46,521 bases of DNA from Bacteroidales bacterium (GCA_017631435.1 JAGBTG010000013.1:1-46521), one strand, 5' to 3'; positions 1-9,390 are shown, counted from the first letter of the stretch. Made by a program: numbers and translations. Notes: generated by a model not told the origin, from the sequence alone.

Positions 1-927
1 AGCTTTTTTACCTGCAGTAAATTTAGCAGCGCCTGGGAACTGGGTAGCCATATCCTCAACTTTGTTTCTGTTTGATGAACGCATAACTAGCATGTAGTCG
101 ATCATCTCTTTAGTGATACCCTCAGGGATCTCACATACTCCGTCTGGACCAGAGATAGCAACAACTTTAGCACCTAGCTCAGTAGCTTTGGTTGCAGCAC
201 CCCAAGCAACGTTACCGAATCCTGAAAGGGCAACAGTTTTGCCTTTGATGTCTTTACCAGCTTTTGCAAGAACGTGCTCAGTGAAGTAAAGTGCACCGAA
301 ACCTGTAGCCTCTGGACGAAGGATTGAACCACCCCAGCAAGCACCTTTACCAGTAAGAACACCTGTATTGTACTCTCTAGCAAGTTTGGTATACATACCG
401 AACATGTAACCGATCTCACGACCACCTACTCCTACGTCACCTGCAGGAACGTCCTGATCAGGACCGATGTTATGCCACAACTCCAACATGAATGCCTGGC
501 AGAATCTCATGATCTCAGCGTCAGATTTTCCTACTGGATCGAAATCTGAACCACCTTTACCACCACCCATAGGAAGAGTAGTAAGAGCATTTTTGAAAGT
601 CTGCTCAAAGCCCAAGAATTTAAGCATTGAAGGAGTTACTGCTTTATGGAAACGGATACCACCTTTGTAAGGTCCAATAGCTGCATTGAACTGTACGCGG
701 TAACCCAAGTTAGTCTGTACATTACCTGCATCGTCTACCCAAGTAACACGGAATGTGAAGATTCTGTCTGGCTCAACGATTCTCTCAACGATTTTAGCTT
801 TCTCAAACTCAGGATGCTGGTTGTAAACCTCCTCGATTGACTCCAACACCTCGTGAACGGCCTGTAGATACTCTGGCTCATGGCTATATTTAGCCTGAAG
901 TTTCGCCATTATTTCAGCTGCTTTCAT
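1..927 (-). CDS. gdhA: NADP-type glutamate dehydrogenase, partial (C-terminus outside window)
   Basis: This enzyme interconverts 2-oxoglutarate plus ammonia and glutamate in the cytoplasm. Reading from the ATG at 927 the protein starts MKAAEIMAKLQ and stays open to base 1, giving 309 residues of a family usually about 445 long, so the C-terminal third is missing. Visible landmarks are the substrate-binding stretch with PMGGGKGGSDFDP around residues 120-132, the DVPAGDVGVGGREIG segment, and the start of the Rossmann domain (GFGNVAWG). A second ATG seven codons in is a possible start, but the first gives the family's usual N-terminus. It lies 64 bp downstream of korB on the same strand. That places glutamate synthesis beside 2-oxoglutarate chemistry, and co-transcription is possible. 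Identification is firm; NADP preference is inferred from the 445-residue hexameric subfamily. Confidence 0.95.
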   Translation of the reverse strand, partial: MKAAEIMAKLQAKYSHEPEYLQAVHEVLESIEEVYNQHPEFEKAKIVERIVEPDRIFTFRVTWVDDAGNVQTNLGYRVQFNAAIGPYKGGIRFHKAVTPSMLKFLGFEQTFKNALTTLPMGGGKGGSDFDPVGKSDAEIMRFCQAFMLELWHNIGPDQDVPAGDVGVGGREIGYMFGMYTKLAREYNTGVLTGKGACWGGSILRPEATGFGALYFTEHVLAKAGKDIKGKTVALSGFGNVAWGAATKATELGAKVVAISGPDGVCEIPEGITKEMIDYMLVMRSSNRNKVEDMATQFPGAAKFTAGKKA

Positions 928-991
928 AACTGTAATGAATTATTTTAAGTTGTTTTGTTTAATTATAGTTAATTAATACTGTAAAATCTTG

Positions 992-2011
992 TTATTTTAC
1001 CTCCCAAGTTGCACCTGAGCGCAATAGCTGGTCGATAGTTGAAATTTTTGCCTTCTCCTTAACCTCAGCAACCTGATTGTGTACGTTCTCATCGTAAGTT
1101 GAATCCTCAACATCTCTGATAACACCCAAAGCAACAGGATAATCAGGATATTTCATATTGGCAAGCATGGTGTGGATAGGAAGCTTGTCGTCTGATTTTG
1201 CATCATGAACAAGGATATCCTTCTCAGTTACACCGTTCTCTCCAATAGTTACAACCTTAAGCTGTAGGCCGTCAAGAACAAGACCCTTATCTCTGTTGGC
1301 ACCAAAGATCATAGGCTCACCATGTTTAAGGACAATTGTTCTGTCTGCCCTTACAGATCTCTCTGCAAACTCCTGGTGTGTACCGTCATTGAAGATAACG
1401 CAGTTTACAAGCATCTCCATGATTGAAGTACCTTTGTGTTTTGCAGCCTGAACCATAATCTCCTGGTTCAATTTCAACTCTGAATCCAAGCTTCTTGCAA
1501 AGAATGTACCTCTTGCACCCAAAACAAGGTTACCTGGAGTGAACGGCTCCTCAATTGAACCATAAGGTGAAGTCTTGGTTACAATACCTTTCTTTGAAGT
1601 AGGTGAATACTGACCTTTTGTAAGACCGTAAATTCTGTTGTTGAACAGAATGATGTTAAGGTCTATATTTCTTCTGATAGCGTGGATGAAGTGGTTACCA
1701 CCAATTGCAAGTGAGTCACCGTCACCTGTAGCCTGCCATACAGAAAGTTTTGGATTAGCCACTTTCACACCTGTAGAGATAGCTGTTGCCCTACCGTGGA
1801 TTGAGTGGAAACCGTAAGTGTTCATATAATAAGGAAAACGTGAAGAACAACCGATACCTGATACAAATACCAAGTCCTCTTTGTTGATGTTAAGCTCCTC
1901 ACATACCTCAGGCATTGCTTTAAGCACTGATGCCAAAATTGCGTGGTCACCACAACCCGGACACCATTTTACTTCCTGATCACTTTTAAAGTCTTGTGAT
2001 GTATATTTCAT
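992..2011 (-). CDS. korB: 2-oxoacid:ferredoxin oxidoreductase, beta subunit
   Basis: This is the thiamine-diphosphate subunit of a 2-oxoacid (probably 2-oxoglutarate) ferredoxin oxidoreductase, which interconverts the 2-oxoacid and acyl-CoA with ferredoxin as electron carrier. The 339-residue protein shows CPGCGDH near residue 18, which supplies cluster-ligand cysteines. The TPP/Mg motif follows as GDGDSLAIGGNH near residue 96, with the NNRIYGLTKGQ segment after it, both typical of KorB. It sits 26 bp downstream of the alpha subunit, as expected for a two-gene operon. No separate delta/ferredoxin gene is present. The substrate is inferred from subfamily resemblance and from the adjacent glutamate dehydrogenase; related enzymes act on pyruvate or branched-chain oxoacids. 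Confidence 0.93.
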   Translation of the reverse strand: MKYTSQDFKSDQEVKWCPGCGDHAILASVLKAMPEVCEELNINKEDLVFVSGIGCSSRFPYYMNTYGFHSIHGRATAISTGVKVANPKLSVWQATGDGDSLAIGGNHFIHAIRRNIDLNIILFNNRIYGLTKGQYSPTSKKGIVTKTSPYGSIEEPFTPGNLVLGARGTFFARSLDSELKLNQEIMVQAAKHKGTSIMEMLVNCVIFNDGTHQEFAERSVRADRTIVLKHGEPMIFGANRDKGLVLDGLQLKVVTIGENGVTEKDILVHDAKSDDKLPIHTMLANMKYPDYPVALGVIRDVEDSTYDENVHNQVAEVKEKAKISTIDQLLRSGATWEVK

Positions 2012-2037
2012 AACAATGTTTCTTTAGATGTAAATGA

Positions 2038-3867
2038 TTATAGAGCGTTAACTGCGTCAACAATCTCCTTAACGATAAATGGCTGTCCCTGAACCTTGTT
2101 CAACTGCTCAAATGCAAACTCAGGATACTGTCCTCTCAAGTAGTTTACAAACTGGCCGCTATTAAGCTCGCAAACGATAATCTTCTTGAATTTCTTGAAT
2201 ACCTCTGCTGTGTTCTTTGGAAGCGGGTTGATATAGTCGAAATGTGCGAAACCTACATTCTTACCCTCCTCAAGCAACTGTTTGGTTGCTGTGTAAAGGT
2301 GGCCGTAAGTACCGCCCCAGCCAACTACAAGAACATCACCCTCCTGGTTGCCCATAACCTCAAGCTCTGGAATGTAGTTTGCAACTCTTGCAACTTTCTC
2401 TGCTCTGTTTGCAACCATGATTGCGTGGTTCTCAGGATCTGAAGAAACAGCACCGTTCTCTGCTTTCTCCAAGCCACCTACCCTGTGCTCCAAACCTGGT
2501 GTTCCAGGATGAGCCCAACGTCTTGCCCAACGCTCAAGGTCTCTCTCGTATGGTTTGAATTTACCCTCACATTTGTCAATGATAGGAGGATTGATGGTTG
2601 GATATGTGCTCATATCAGGAATTCTCCAAGGCTCAGAACCATTACCGATAAAGCCCTCTGTAAGAAGAATTACTGGCATCATGTGCTCCAAAGCATATTT
2701 TGCTGCGTAGAAAGCAGACTCAAAGCAATGTGATGGAGTACGCGCTGCCATTACCATGATAGGGCACTCACCGTTTCTGCCGTATAGAGCCTGTGCCAGG
2801 TCTGTCTGCTCAGTTTTGGTAGGGATACCTGTAGAAGGACCACTTCTCTGAACATCTACGATTACAAGAGGAAGCTCTGTAATCATGGCAAGACCCATAG
2901 CCTCTGATTTAAGTGAAAGGCCAGGACCTGAAGTTGTGGTTACTGCAAGGTTACCGGCGTAAGCTGCACCTACTGAAGTACAGATACCGGCAATCTCATC
3001 CTCACACTGTACAGTCTTTGCACCGAATGCCTTATGGATAGCAAGCTCCTCAAGGATAACGGTTGCAGGGGTAATAGGGTATGAACCGCAGAATAGAGGA
3101 AGTCCTGATTTCTCAGAAGCAGCCAAAAGGCCCCATGCTGTTGCTTGGTTACCATTAATGCTTCTGTAGATACCTGGCTCCTGCTGTGCAGGCTCAATTC
3201 TGTAAGTATTAGGAATTGCGTGAATATTGTGTGCGTAGTTGTAACCGTCGTTCAACACCTTTTTGTTAGGTGCAATAAGAGCCGGTTTCTTCGCAAATTT
3301 TTTCTCCAGATACTCCTCAGTAAAATGAAGAGGACGGTTGAACATGAAATAGCACATACCCAATGTGAACAAGTTCTTGCATCGGATAATTGACTTGTTG
3401 TCCAAACCGCTGTCCTTCAAAGACTCTTTTGTAAGAGATGTGATAGGAGCCCAAACGATATGATAATCTTTAAGGTTCATCTCCTCAATAGGATCGTTAG
3501 TCTTGAAACCGGCCTTCTCCAGACCTTTCTCATCAAATGAATCCTCATCAAGGATAATGCTTGCACCAGGTTTAGCCCATTTTGCGTTTGCTTTCAACGC
3601 TGCAGGGTTCATTGCAACCAATACATCGCAAAAATCTCCTGGAGTTTTAACCTCTGTCTGTCCAATGTGTACCTGGAATCCCGATACTCCCGCTACAGTA
3701 CCCTGCGGTGCCCTGATCTCAGCCGGATAATCCGGAAATGTAGAAATTTCATTTCCGTACAGCGCAGAGGCATCTGCGAACAAAGTACCGGTTAGCTGCA
3801 TTCCATCACCCGAGTCTCCGGTGAAACGGATTACTACCTCCTTTGTGTCAATAATTTTGTGTTCCAT
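2038..3867 (-). CDS. korA: 2-oxoacid:ferredoxin oxidoreductase, fused gamma-alpha subunit
   Basis: Partner of the beta subunit downstream. The 609-residue chain has a gamma domain first (RFTGDSGDGMQLTG near residue 14, with the APQGTVAGVSGFQVHIG stretch). The pyrimidine-binding alpha domain follows from about residue 240 (GSYPITPATVILEEL, then EDEIAGICTSVGAAYAG and TTTSGPGLSLKSEA). The C-terminal transketolase-like domain carries VLVVGWGGTYGHL. This gamma-alpha fusion is the usual two-subunit KorA form of anaerobes and many Bacteroidota. The start at 3867 has a canonical -7 box (TACATTTG) about 70 bp upstream. The protein supports an anaerobic, ferredoxin-based metabolism; it can run as the last reductive step producing 2-oxoglutarate. 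Confidence 0.93.
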   Translation of the reverse strand: MEHKIIDTKEVVIRFTGDSGDGMQLTGTLFADASALYGNEISTFPDYPAEIRAPQGTVAGVSGFQVHIGQTEVKTPGDFCDVLVAMNPAALKANAKWAKPGASIILDEDSFDEKGLEKAGFKTNDPIEEMNLKDYHIVWAPITSLTKESLKDSGLDNKSIIRCKNLFTLGMCYFMFNRPLHFTEEYLEKKFAKKPALIAPNKKVLNDGYNYAHNIHAIPNTYRIEPAQQEPGIYRSINGNQATAWGLLAASEKSGLPLFCGSYPITPATVILEELAIHKAFGAKTVQCEDEIAGICTSVGAAYAGNLAVTTTSGPGLSLKSEAMGLAMITELPLVIVDVQRSGPSTGIPTKTEQTDLAQALYGRNGECPIMVMAARTPSHCFESAFYAAKYALEHMMPVILLTEGFIGNGSEPWRIPDMSTYPTINPPIIDKCEGKFKPYERDLERWARRWAHPGTPGLEHRVGGLEKAENGAVSSDPENHAIMVANRAEKVARVANYIPELEVMGNQEGDVLVVGWGGTYGHLYTATKQLLEEGKNVGFAHFDYINPLPKNTAEVFKKFKKIIVCELNSGQFVNYLRGQYPEFAFEQLNKVQGQPFIVKEIVDAVNAL

Positions 3868-3937
3868 AAAGAAAATTCTCCACTGTTACGTATATTACTA
3901 CGCAGTTATTGTTGTTAGTGTATTTTAAAAGATTATA

Positions 3938-3945
3938 CAAATGTA
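3938..3945 (-). promoter_or_regulatory. -7 promoter element for korAB
   Basis: On the minus strand the sequence reads TACATTTG, an exact match to the Bacteroidota -7 consensus TAnnTTTG, about 70 bp before the korA start. A TTG lies only 14 bp further upstream, so the -33 element is poor. Confidence 0.55.
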
Positions 3946-3983
3946 ATGATTATTCTTTACAATGGAAAAATATTTGAAAGAAA

Positions 3984-4009
3984 AAAGGGACAGCTGATGC
4001 TATCCCTTT
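3984..4009 (-). terminator. Intrinsic terminator of the uppS-bamA-ompH operon
   Basis: Read on the minus strand, a stem of AAAGGGA with TCCCTTT, extended by AGC/GCT around an ATCA loop, is followed directly by a run of T (TTTTTTC). It lies 29 bp after the stop codon of the last ompH gene and before the korA promoter region. Confidence 0.8.
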
Positions 4010-4037
4010 AAAAAGCCGTTTGCGGCGTCATATTCCT

Positions 4038-4592
4038 TTACTCAGCAGGCTGTGTATTGAACTGTGTAGGCTGAGTCTTGTCTGCAGGTATTCCCAACTC
4101 CTTCTTAGCCTCTGGAAGAAGGTCAATGCTGCTTGTTCCTTTATAGATAAGCGCACCAGCCGACAAATCAATAATATAGGTAAAACTTCCGTTTGCACCA
4201 ATCTTCTCAATAGCTTTGCTAGCCTTCTCATAAACTGGAGCAAACAAAGTCTGCTGAAGCTGTTGCATTTCCTGCTGTGCGTTCTGGTTGAACATCTGCA
4301 GTCTCTGCTGCATCTCCTCAAGCTCTTTGGTCTTTGCCTCAAGGATAGAAGCTGTCCATGTAGCATTCTTCTGCTGGTAAGTCTGCAGTTTGGTATTGAA
4401 CTCCTGCTGCATTCCCTGCATTGTCTCCTCAAGCTCTTTAGCATAATTCTCAAGTTTCAACACTGCAGAATCCCTCTCAGGCATCAAAGCAATCAGCTCC
4501 TGCATGTTGATATGGCCCAATTTGGTCTGTGCAAAAGACTGTGTTGCAAATAGCACCATAACAAGTGCCAAAAATTTAGTTACGTTTTTCAT
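4038..4592 (-). CDS. Skp/OmpH-family periplasmic chaperone
   Basis: Members of this family hold unfolded outer-membrane proteins in the periplasm on the way to the BAM complex. The 184-residue protein has a Sec signal peptide ending near ATQSFA (residues 16-21). The Skp core opening KLGHINMQELIALMPE comes next, then a long Gln-rich coiled coil (about residues 45-120) and the TYIIDLSAGALIYKG segment that matches the Skp head. It is the last gene of uppS-bamA-ompH-ompH and lies 25 bp after its paralog. Sequence divergence from that paralog suggests an old duplication and perhaps different clients. A terminator follows. Confidence 0.88.
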   Translation of the reverse strand: MKNVTKFLALVMVLFATQSFAQTKLGHINMQELIALMPERDSAVLKLENYAKELEETMQGMQQEFNTKLQTYQQKNATWTASILEAKTKELEEMQQRLQMFNQNAQQEMQQLQQTLFAPVYEKASKAIEKIGANGSFTYIIDLSAGALIYKGTSSIDLLPEAKKELGIPADKTQPTQFNTQPAE

Positions 4593-4617
4593 ATTTAAAA
4601 TTATTTACATTATTCAA

Positions 4618-5133
4618 TCAATATCCCAATGCCTTAATTACAGCATCACTCAAATCATATTGCTCATTCTTATATGCCACACCCTGTATTGATGCCACAT
4701 CAAGTACCAGCGCATATCCGCCATCACGGGCCACTTTTGCTATGGCTGCATCCACTTTATCCATAATGGGCTGCATAAGTCTCTCCGAATGCTGCTGCAT
4801 CTGTCCCTCCTGACCGAAATAATCCTGCTGGAGCTTCTTCACCTCCTGTTCCTTCTGAATTATCTCATTCTCCCTCACCTGTCTTGCCTGTGCAGTAAGG
4901 TTACCCTTCTGCTGCTGATACCTATTATATAATGTCTCAATTTTTGCATACTCAGCATCAATCACCTCCTGATACTGGTTGCTGTAAGATTCAAGCTGCT
5001 GCTGTGCACTCTTGTATGCAGGGATAGCCGAAAGAACCTTTTCACTGTTGAAATACCCTATCTTCTGGGCATTCAGCTGCAATGCACCAAATATCATTGC
5101 AAACAAAATAGCAATAACTTTCTTCATATTCAT
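4618..5133 (-). CDS. Skp/OmpH-family periplasmic chaperone (second copy)
   Basis: This 171-residue secreted protein has a signal peptide ending around GALQLNA. The mature start KIGYFNSEKVLSAIPAY is the classical OmpH/Skp head motif, a Gln/Glu-rich coiled coil covers roughly residues 40-115, and a head strand YALVLDVAS follows. The start could be the first ATG (5133) or the one two codons later (MKKVIAIL), which gives a more ordinary signal peptide. It lies 20 bp downstream of bamA, so chaperone and insertase are made together. This is the more typical of the two tandem copies. Confidence 0.9.
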   Translation of the reverse strand: MNMKKVIAILFAMIFGALQLNAQKIGYFNSEKVLSAIPAYKSAQQQLESYSNQYQEVIDAEYAKIETLYNRYQQQKGNLTAQARQVRENEIIQKEQEVKKLQQDYFGQEGQMQQHSERLMQPIMDKVDAAIAKVARDGGYALVLDVASIQGVAYKNEQYDLSDAVIKALGY

Positions 5134-5153
5134 CCCGATAATTTAAAGTTTTA

Positions 5154-7670
5154 TTAGAATTGCTGTCCTATCATGAAATGGAACTGGCTGCCACCCCTTC
5201 CTTTCTCAGTACCGCTGTTCACAGTATCAAATCCGTAAGCCCAATCTATACCCATCATACCAACGATTGGAAGAAGCACTCTCAAACCTACACCTGCAGA
5301 TCTCTTTATCTGGAAAGGATTGAAATCCTTGATATCTGCCCAACAGTTACCTCCCTCAAGGAACAGCATTCCATAAATGGTTGACTGAGGCTGAAGGATA
5401 ATAGGGTGTCTCAACTCAACACTGAACTTGTCATATACCCTACCAGCATATGCATTGCCCTCAACAGGAGTAAGCGAGTAGTTAGGGTAACCTCTCAATC
5501 CAATGATGTCTGAACCGTAAGTATTATAACCGCTCATACCGTCACCACCAAGCTGGAAGCCCTCAAATGGAGAGTATCCGAGATTCTTGTTATAGTAGCC
5601 AAGGTATCCGAAATCAGCTGATGTCTTAAGGACAAGATCTCCAATAAGTTTTGTATATGTAGCGCTCTTGAATGTCCACTTGTGGTACTCAATCCATTTG
5701 TACTTCTCACTGTCAACCATATTCTTGTAATCTGTATCCCCAGATCTGAATGCAGAATATGGTGGAGTAAGCTGAACTCCAAATGTGAAATCAGAACCGT
5801 TACGTGGATATACAGGCTGGTCTGTTGAGTTTCTGGTAAGTGTTATCTTGTAACTCAAGTTGTTGGACTTACCGTTTGCAAACAGGAAGTTGTAATCCCA
5901 ATCCTTAAGCTTGTACTGCTGCCAGCTCAACTCATGGTAAAGGACAAAGTAGTCATCCGGCCATTTTAGTCTCGATCCCAACGAAGCTGCAATACCGTAC
6001 ACCTCCATATACTCGTCATCATTCAAATAATAGAAGTATGAGTTTGTCTGACGTGTATAGTATATTGAAGTACTCAATGAAGTAGGCTTCTTGCCGGTAA
6101 GCCATGGCTCAATAAAGCTCGCAGTAAGTGCAGTATAATATCTGCCGTTTGTCTGGAACCTGATTGCCAATGTCTGTCCGTCGCCAAGAGGAACCGGTCT
6201 CCACGCACCCTTTTCAAAAGCTCTTCTCATTGAGAAGTTGTTGAAGCTCACACCAAGGGTACCCACAAATGTATTTCCGCCCCATCCGCCGCTAAGCTCC
6301 AACTGGCTATTTGGCTTCTCTGCCACATTATATGCAATATCTACTGTATTGTTGTTGATATTGGGCAGTACGCTGTAACCCTCAGCAGACTGGAATCTCT
6401 CAGGGTCAAAGTGCCCGATTGAACCCAACTCCCTGATTGAACGCTCAAAGTCTGACTGGCTATACAGGTAACCCGGACGGGTATACACAGCCCTTCTTGC
6501 AACACGCTCACTGGTTATTGTATTTCCATTGATGATTACGTTGTTGAAAGTTGCCGGTTTACCCTCATGAATACGCATCTGAACATCTACAGAGTCACCC
6601 TCAATTGTCATTTCAACAGGGTTGACCTGGAAGAACAGGTAGCCGTTGTCGGTATACATCTTGCGCACGTCCATATGCTGCTGCTTAGGGTCTCCCTGAA
6701 GTCTCTTGTCCATTGTAACAAGGTCATATACATCACCCTTGCCTATCATAAGTACCTTGTTCAGCTGGTCTGCAGTATAAACAGAGTTTCCGGTCCAGGT
6801 AATGTCCCTGAAATAATATTTCTTTCCCTGGCTGATATTGATGTCAAGGACCATTCTGCCTTCATCATTATAGCTTATGGAGTCAGAAACGATTTTGGCA
6901 TCCCTGTATCCCGCCTCACTGAAGACGGCCATCATGGCCTCCTTGTCATTCTTGTACTCCTTTTCAATGAATTTCTTGGATTTGAAGAAGTTGAACAGTC
7001 TGCGGTCTCTGGTCTTCTTCATTGACTTGACAAGTTTCAGCTCCTTCACATCCCCTTCTACACCATTGAAGTTGATTGTCTCAATCTTCACCTTGTTACC
7101 CTTGGTAACATGGAATGTTGCCTTTACCGCATTCTTGATGGTGGTATCAGGCTCACTTGTAAGATGCACATCCACAAGGTAGAAACCTTTCTCCTTGTAA
7201 TAGTTCTTTATGATGTCAATAGATGATTTCTCTACATATTCAGAGAGTTCACCACCTCTCTTGAGCTTAAGCCTTTCAATAAGATCAGTCTCTTCTGTTC
7301 TCTTGACACCGGTAAACAACCATTTTGAAACCCTTGGACGCTCCTGCACTTTAAGGACAAGGATACAACTGTCCCCTTTTGGCGAAAGGGAATCAATATA
7401 GAAGCCCACATCTGAAAATTTTCTCTGCAGCCACATCCTGTTCATTATGCCTGTAAGCTCTTGTCCTGGAATCTCAATAGCTGAACCCTCCTTAAGTCCG
7501 GTAAGTGCTATAAGTCTGTCTGTATTGAGATAGTTGGTACCTTCAACCTTCAATCCCTTAAGGATATAGGTTTTTGGTGCGTTATAGTCTACAACAGCGC
7601 TGTTCTGCGCAGAAACAGCAAAAGGCATCATAAATGCCAACACTAGAATTATTTTTCCAATAAGTTTCAT
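5154..7670 (-). CDS. bamA: Outer membrane protein assembly factor BamA
   Basis: BamA is the essential outer-membrane insertase. The 838-residue protein has a signal peptide (cleavage near AVSA, residue 21) and repeated POTRA-type modules over about residues 35-450, for example LKVEGTNYLNTDRLIALTG and IETINFNGVEGDVKELKL. The C-terminal Omp85 barrel includes the lid-loop region GLRGYPNYSLTP, corresponding to the VRGF/Y motif of loop 6. The chain ends with an aromatic residue (GQQF), as barrel substrates do. It lies 12 bp after uppS and 20 bp before the first ompH. The other BAM component in this window, BamD, is encoded 12 kb away. Confidence 0.95.
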   Translation of the reverse strand: MKLIGKIILVLAFMMPFAVSAQNSAVVDYNAPKTYILKGLKVEGTNYLNTDRLIALTGLKEGSAIEIPGQELTGIMNRMWLQRKFSDVGFYIDSLSPKGDSCILVLKVQERPRVSKWLFTGVKRTEETDLIERLKLKRGGELSEYVEKSSIDIIKNYYKEKGFYLVDVHLTSEPDTTIKNAVKATFHVTKGNKVKIETINFNGVEGDVKELKLVKSMKKTRDRRLFNFFKSKKFIEKEYKNDKEAMMAVFSEAGYRDAKIVSDSISYNDEGRMVLDINISQGKKYYFRDITWTGNSVYTADQLNKVLMIGKGDVYDLVTMDKRLQGDPKQQHMDVRKMYTDNGYLFFQVNPVEMTIEGDSVDVQMRIHEGKPATFNNVIINGNTITSERVARRAVYTRPGYLYSQSDFERSIRELGSIGHFDPERFQSAEGYSVLPNINNNTVDIAYNVAEKPNSQLELSGGWGGNTFVGTLGVSFNNFSMRRAFEKGAWRPVPLGDGQTLAIRFQTNGRYYTALTASFIEPWLTGKKPTSLSTSIYYTRQTNSYFYYLNDDEYMEVYGIAASLGSRLKWPDDYFVLYHELSWQQYKLKDWDYNFLFANGKSNNLSYKITLTRNSTDQPVYPRNGSDFTFGVQLTPPYSAFRSGDTDYKNMVDSEKYKWIEYHKWTFKSATYTKLIGDLVLKTSADFGYLGYYNKNLGYSPFEGFQLGGDGMSGYNTYGSDIIGLRGYPNYSLTPVEGNAYAGRVYDKFSVELRHPIILQPQSTIYGMLFLEGGNCWADIKDFNPFQIKRSAGVGLRVLLPIVGMMGIDWAYGFDTVNSGTEKGRGGSQFHFMIGQQF

Positions 7671-7682
7671 CTGAACATTGAA

Positions 7683-8402
7683 TTAAACCTTGCCGAACCT
7701 TCTTTCTCTCTTGCTGAAAGCATCCAGTGCAAGCTGGAACTCTTCTTTGCGAAAATCGGGCCAAAGCACCTGTGTGAAGTAATATTCGGTATATGCAGTC
7801 TGCCATAGCATGTAGTTGCTGATCCTCTGTTCGCCGCTGGTACGGATAAGAAGATCAGGATCTGGAATATCTGATGTTGAAAGGTTTGCGCTCAAATCTT
7901 CAGCACTCATCTGAACATCCTCACCAGCCATAATCCTCTCTTTGTTGGAAGCATAGAACCTGTTGGCCGCCTGAGTGATATCCCACTTGCCGCTATAGCT
8001 TAAAAATATAATCAACTGTAAATTTGTATTCTCCTGGGTAAGTTTCATGCAGTCATCTATCTCATCCCTGAGTTTCTGCGACAGACGGCTGAAGTCTCCA
8101 ATAACCCTAAACCTCACACCTATCTTCTGGAATGTAGGGGTCTCCATAGTTATAGCCTTGATCATCAGCTGCATCAAGCCCTCAATCTCCGCTACCGGCC
8201 TATCCCAATTCTCTTCAGAAAAAGCAAAGACACTCAAATATTTTATCCCTTTCTCCACAGCAAACTCAGTGCAGGCCCTTACACTCTCAACGCCCTCCTT
8301 ATGGCCGAAAAGACGCTCCTGTCCCCTTTGCTTTGCCCATCTGCCGTTACCATCCATGATTACTGTAACGTGCTGCGGAATATTTGTCTTCATTTCCTGC
8401 AT
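7683..8402 (-). CDS. uppS: Undecaprenyl-diphosphate synthase (isoprenyl transferase)
   Basis: This cis-prenyltransferase makes the C55 lipid carrier for peptidoglycan and surface polysaccharides. Motifs include VIMDGNGRWAKQRG near the N-terminus (catalytic Asp and phosphate site), FAFSEENW, the LLIRTSGEQRISNYMLW block, and TEYYFTQVLWPDF near the C-terminus. I place the start at the ATG at 8402 (MQEMKTNIPQ) or the one at 8393 (MKTNIPQ). A longer reading from a TTG at 8429 would begin inside the -7 promoter element and is rejected. The protein is then 236-239 residues, normal for the family. It is the first gene of the uppS-bamA-ompH-ompH operon, tying lipid-carrier supply to outer-membrane assembly. 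Confidence 0.95.
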   Translation of the reverse strand: MQEMKTNIPQHVTVIMDGNGRWAKQRGQERLFGHKEGVESVRACTEFAVEKGIKYLSVFAFSEENWDRPVAEIEGLMQLMIKAITMETPTFQKIGVRFRVIGDFSRLSQKLRDEIDDCMKLTQENTNLQLIIFLSYSGKWDITQAANRFYASNKERIMAGEDVQMSAEDLSANLSTSDIPDPDLLIRTSGEQRISNYMLWQTAYTEYYFTQVLWPDFRKEEFQLALDAFSKRERRFGKV

Positions 8403-8426
8403 AAAAACCTTTTTACAAATAAGGCG

Positions 8427-8434
8427 CAAATATA
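8427..8434 (-). promoter_or_regulatory. -7 promoter element of uppS-bamA operon
   Basis: The minus strand reads TATATTTG, an exact TAnnTTTG match, 24 bp before the ATG at 8402. It overlaps the upstream TTG-initiated reading frame and so decides the uppS start. It lies just after the nadK stop codon. No clear -33 element. Confidence 0.6.
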
Positions 8435-8440
8435 AGAAAA

Positions 8441-9322
8441 TTATTGCATATTTCGCTTATCTTCTCCCCACAATAGTTTCTGATTCAGCGCAGCAATGAA
8501 ATTGTTGTTGATTGAAATGCTTTTTATAGGAAATTCTCCTCTGGAAATTGCAACCTTCTCTCCAGCCGCTATGTCAACACTGCGGTTGTCTACAGTAAGA
8601 AGCGCCTTAGGGTGCCTGCCATGGAAAGATATCTCAACGGTAGAACTTTGCGGGACAATCAACGGACGCACATTCAGGTTATGGGGAGATATTGGGGCAA
8701 TGATGAGCACTTTGCTGTCGGGAGTAACAATAGGCCCCCCTATACTCATGGAATATGCTGTTGATCCGGTTGCTGTTGCCACCAGGATGCCGTCTGACCA
8801 ATATTTTGGAAGAGGTTGCCCATCTATGGAAATCTCTATTTCCAGCATTGAAGGTGTGAGTCTCTGGATGGTAATCTCATTCATTGCATAAGGATAGAAA
8901 CCTTGTGGAAGATTCTCCTTCTGCAAATGCAGCAATGCTCTCTCCTCTATTGCATAATCGCCGGTGGTAAGCTTCTCTATCCATGGATTGTTATCCTCCA
9001 CGCATGCTGTGGTAAGGAATCCCAACCTGCCAAAATTTATCCCTGCAATAGGAATTTCCCTGTCGCGCACGATTGTAAGCGACTCCAGGAATGTACCGTC
9101 ACCGCCCAATGTAAGGAACATGTCTATCTGTTCCGGCAAATCATCATGACCATCAAAGAGTTCCCCTTGCGGAAGCACTCCTCCCAACTCCTCTATCAGT
9201 TCATAAAATGGTCTATGGTAGCAGAACTCAACATGTCTGTACTCCTTGAGATTGTTTACAAACAGCAACAGCCTTCCCACGCTTGTCTTGTCTACCCGTT
9301 TTCCAAAAAGTGCAGCCTTCAT
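8441..9322 (-). CDS. nadK: NAD kinase
   Basis: Phosphorylates NAD to NADP in the cytoplasm. The chosen ATG at 9322 gives 293 residues starting MKAALFGKRVD; a longer frame from 9412 has an unrelated, unlikely N-terminus. The active-site GGDGTFLES motif lies near residue 74, NFGRLGFL follows near 100, and the ATGSTAYSMSIGGPIV block (conserved NAD kinase motif) near 190. It is divergent from pdxJ across a 108-bp spacer and lies just upstream of the uppS promoter. Confidence 0.95.
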   Translation of the reverse strand: MKAALFGKRVDKTSVGRLLLFVNNLKEYRHVEFCYHRPFYELIEELGGVLPQGELFDGHDDLPEQIDMFLTLGGDGTFLESLTIVRDREIPIAGINFGRLGFLTTACVEDNNPWIEKLTTGDYAIEERALLHLQKENLPQGFYPYAMNEITIQRLTPSMLEIEISIDGQPLPKYWSDGILVATATGSTAYSMSIGGPIVTPDSKVLIIAPISPHNLNVRPLIVPQSSTVEISFHGRHPKALLTVDNRSVDIAAGEKVAISRGEFPIKSISINNNFIAALNQKLLWGEDKRNMQ

Positions 9323-9390
9323 AAATAAAAATTTTTGTGCAAGATAGAAATTTTTGGTGTAATCGCTGTCCAATGAGCCACAATTATGTA

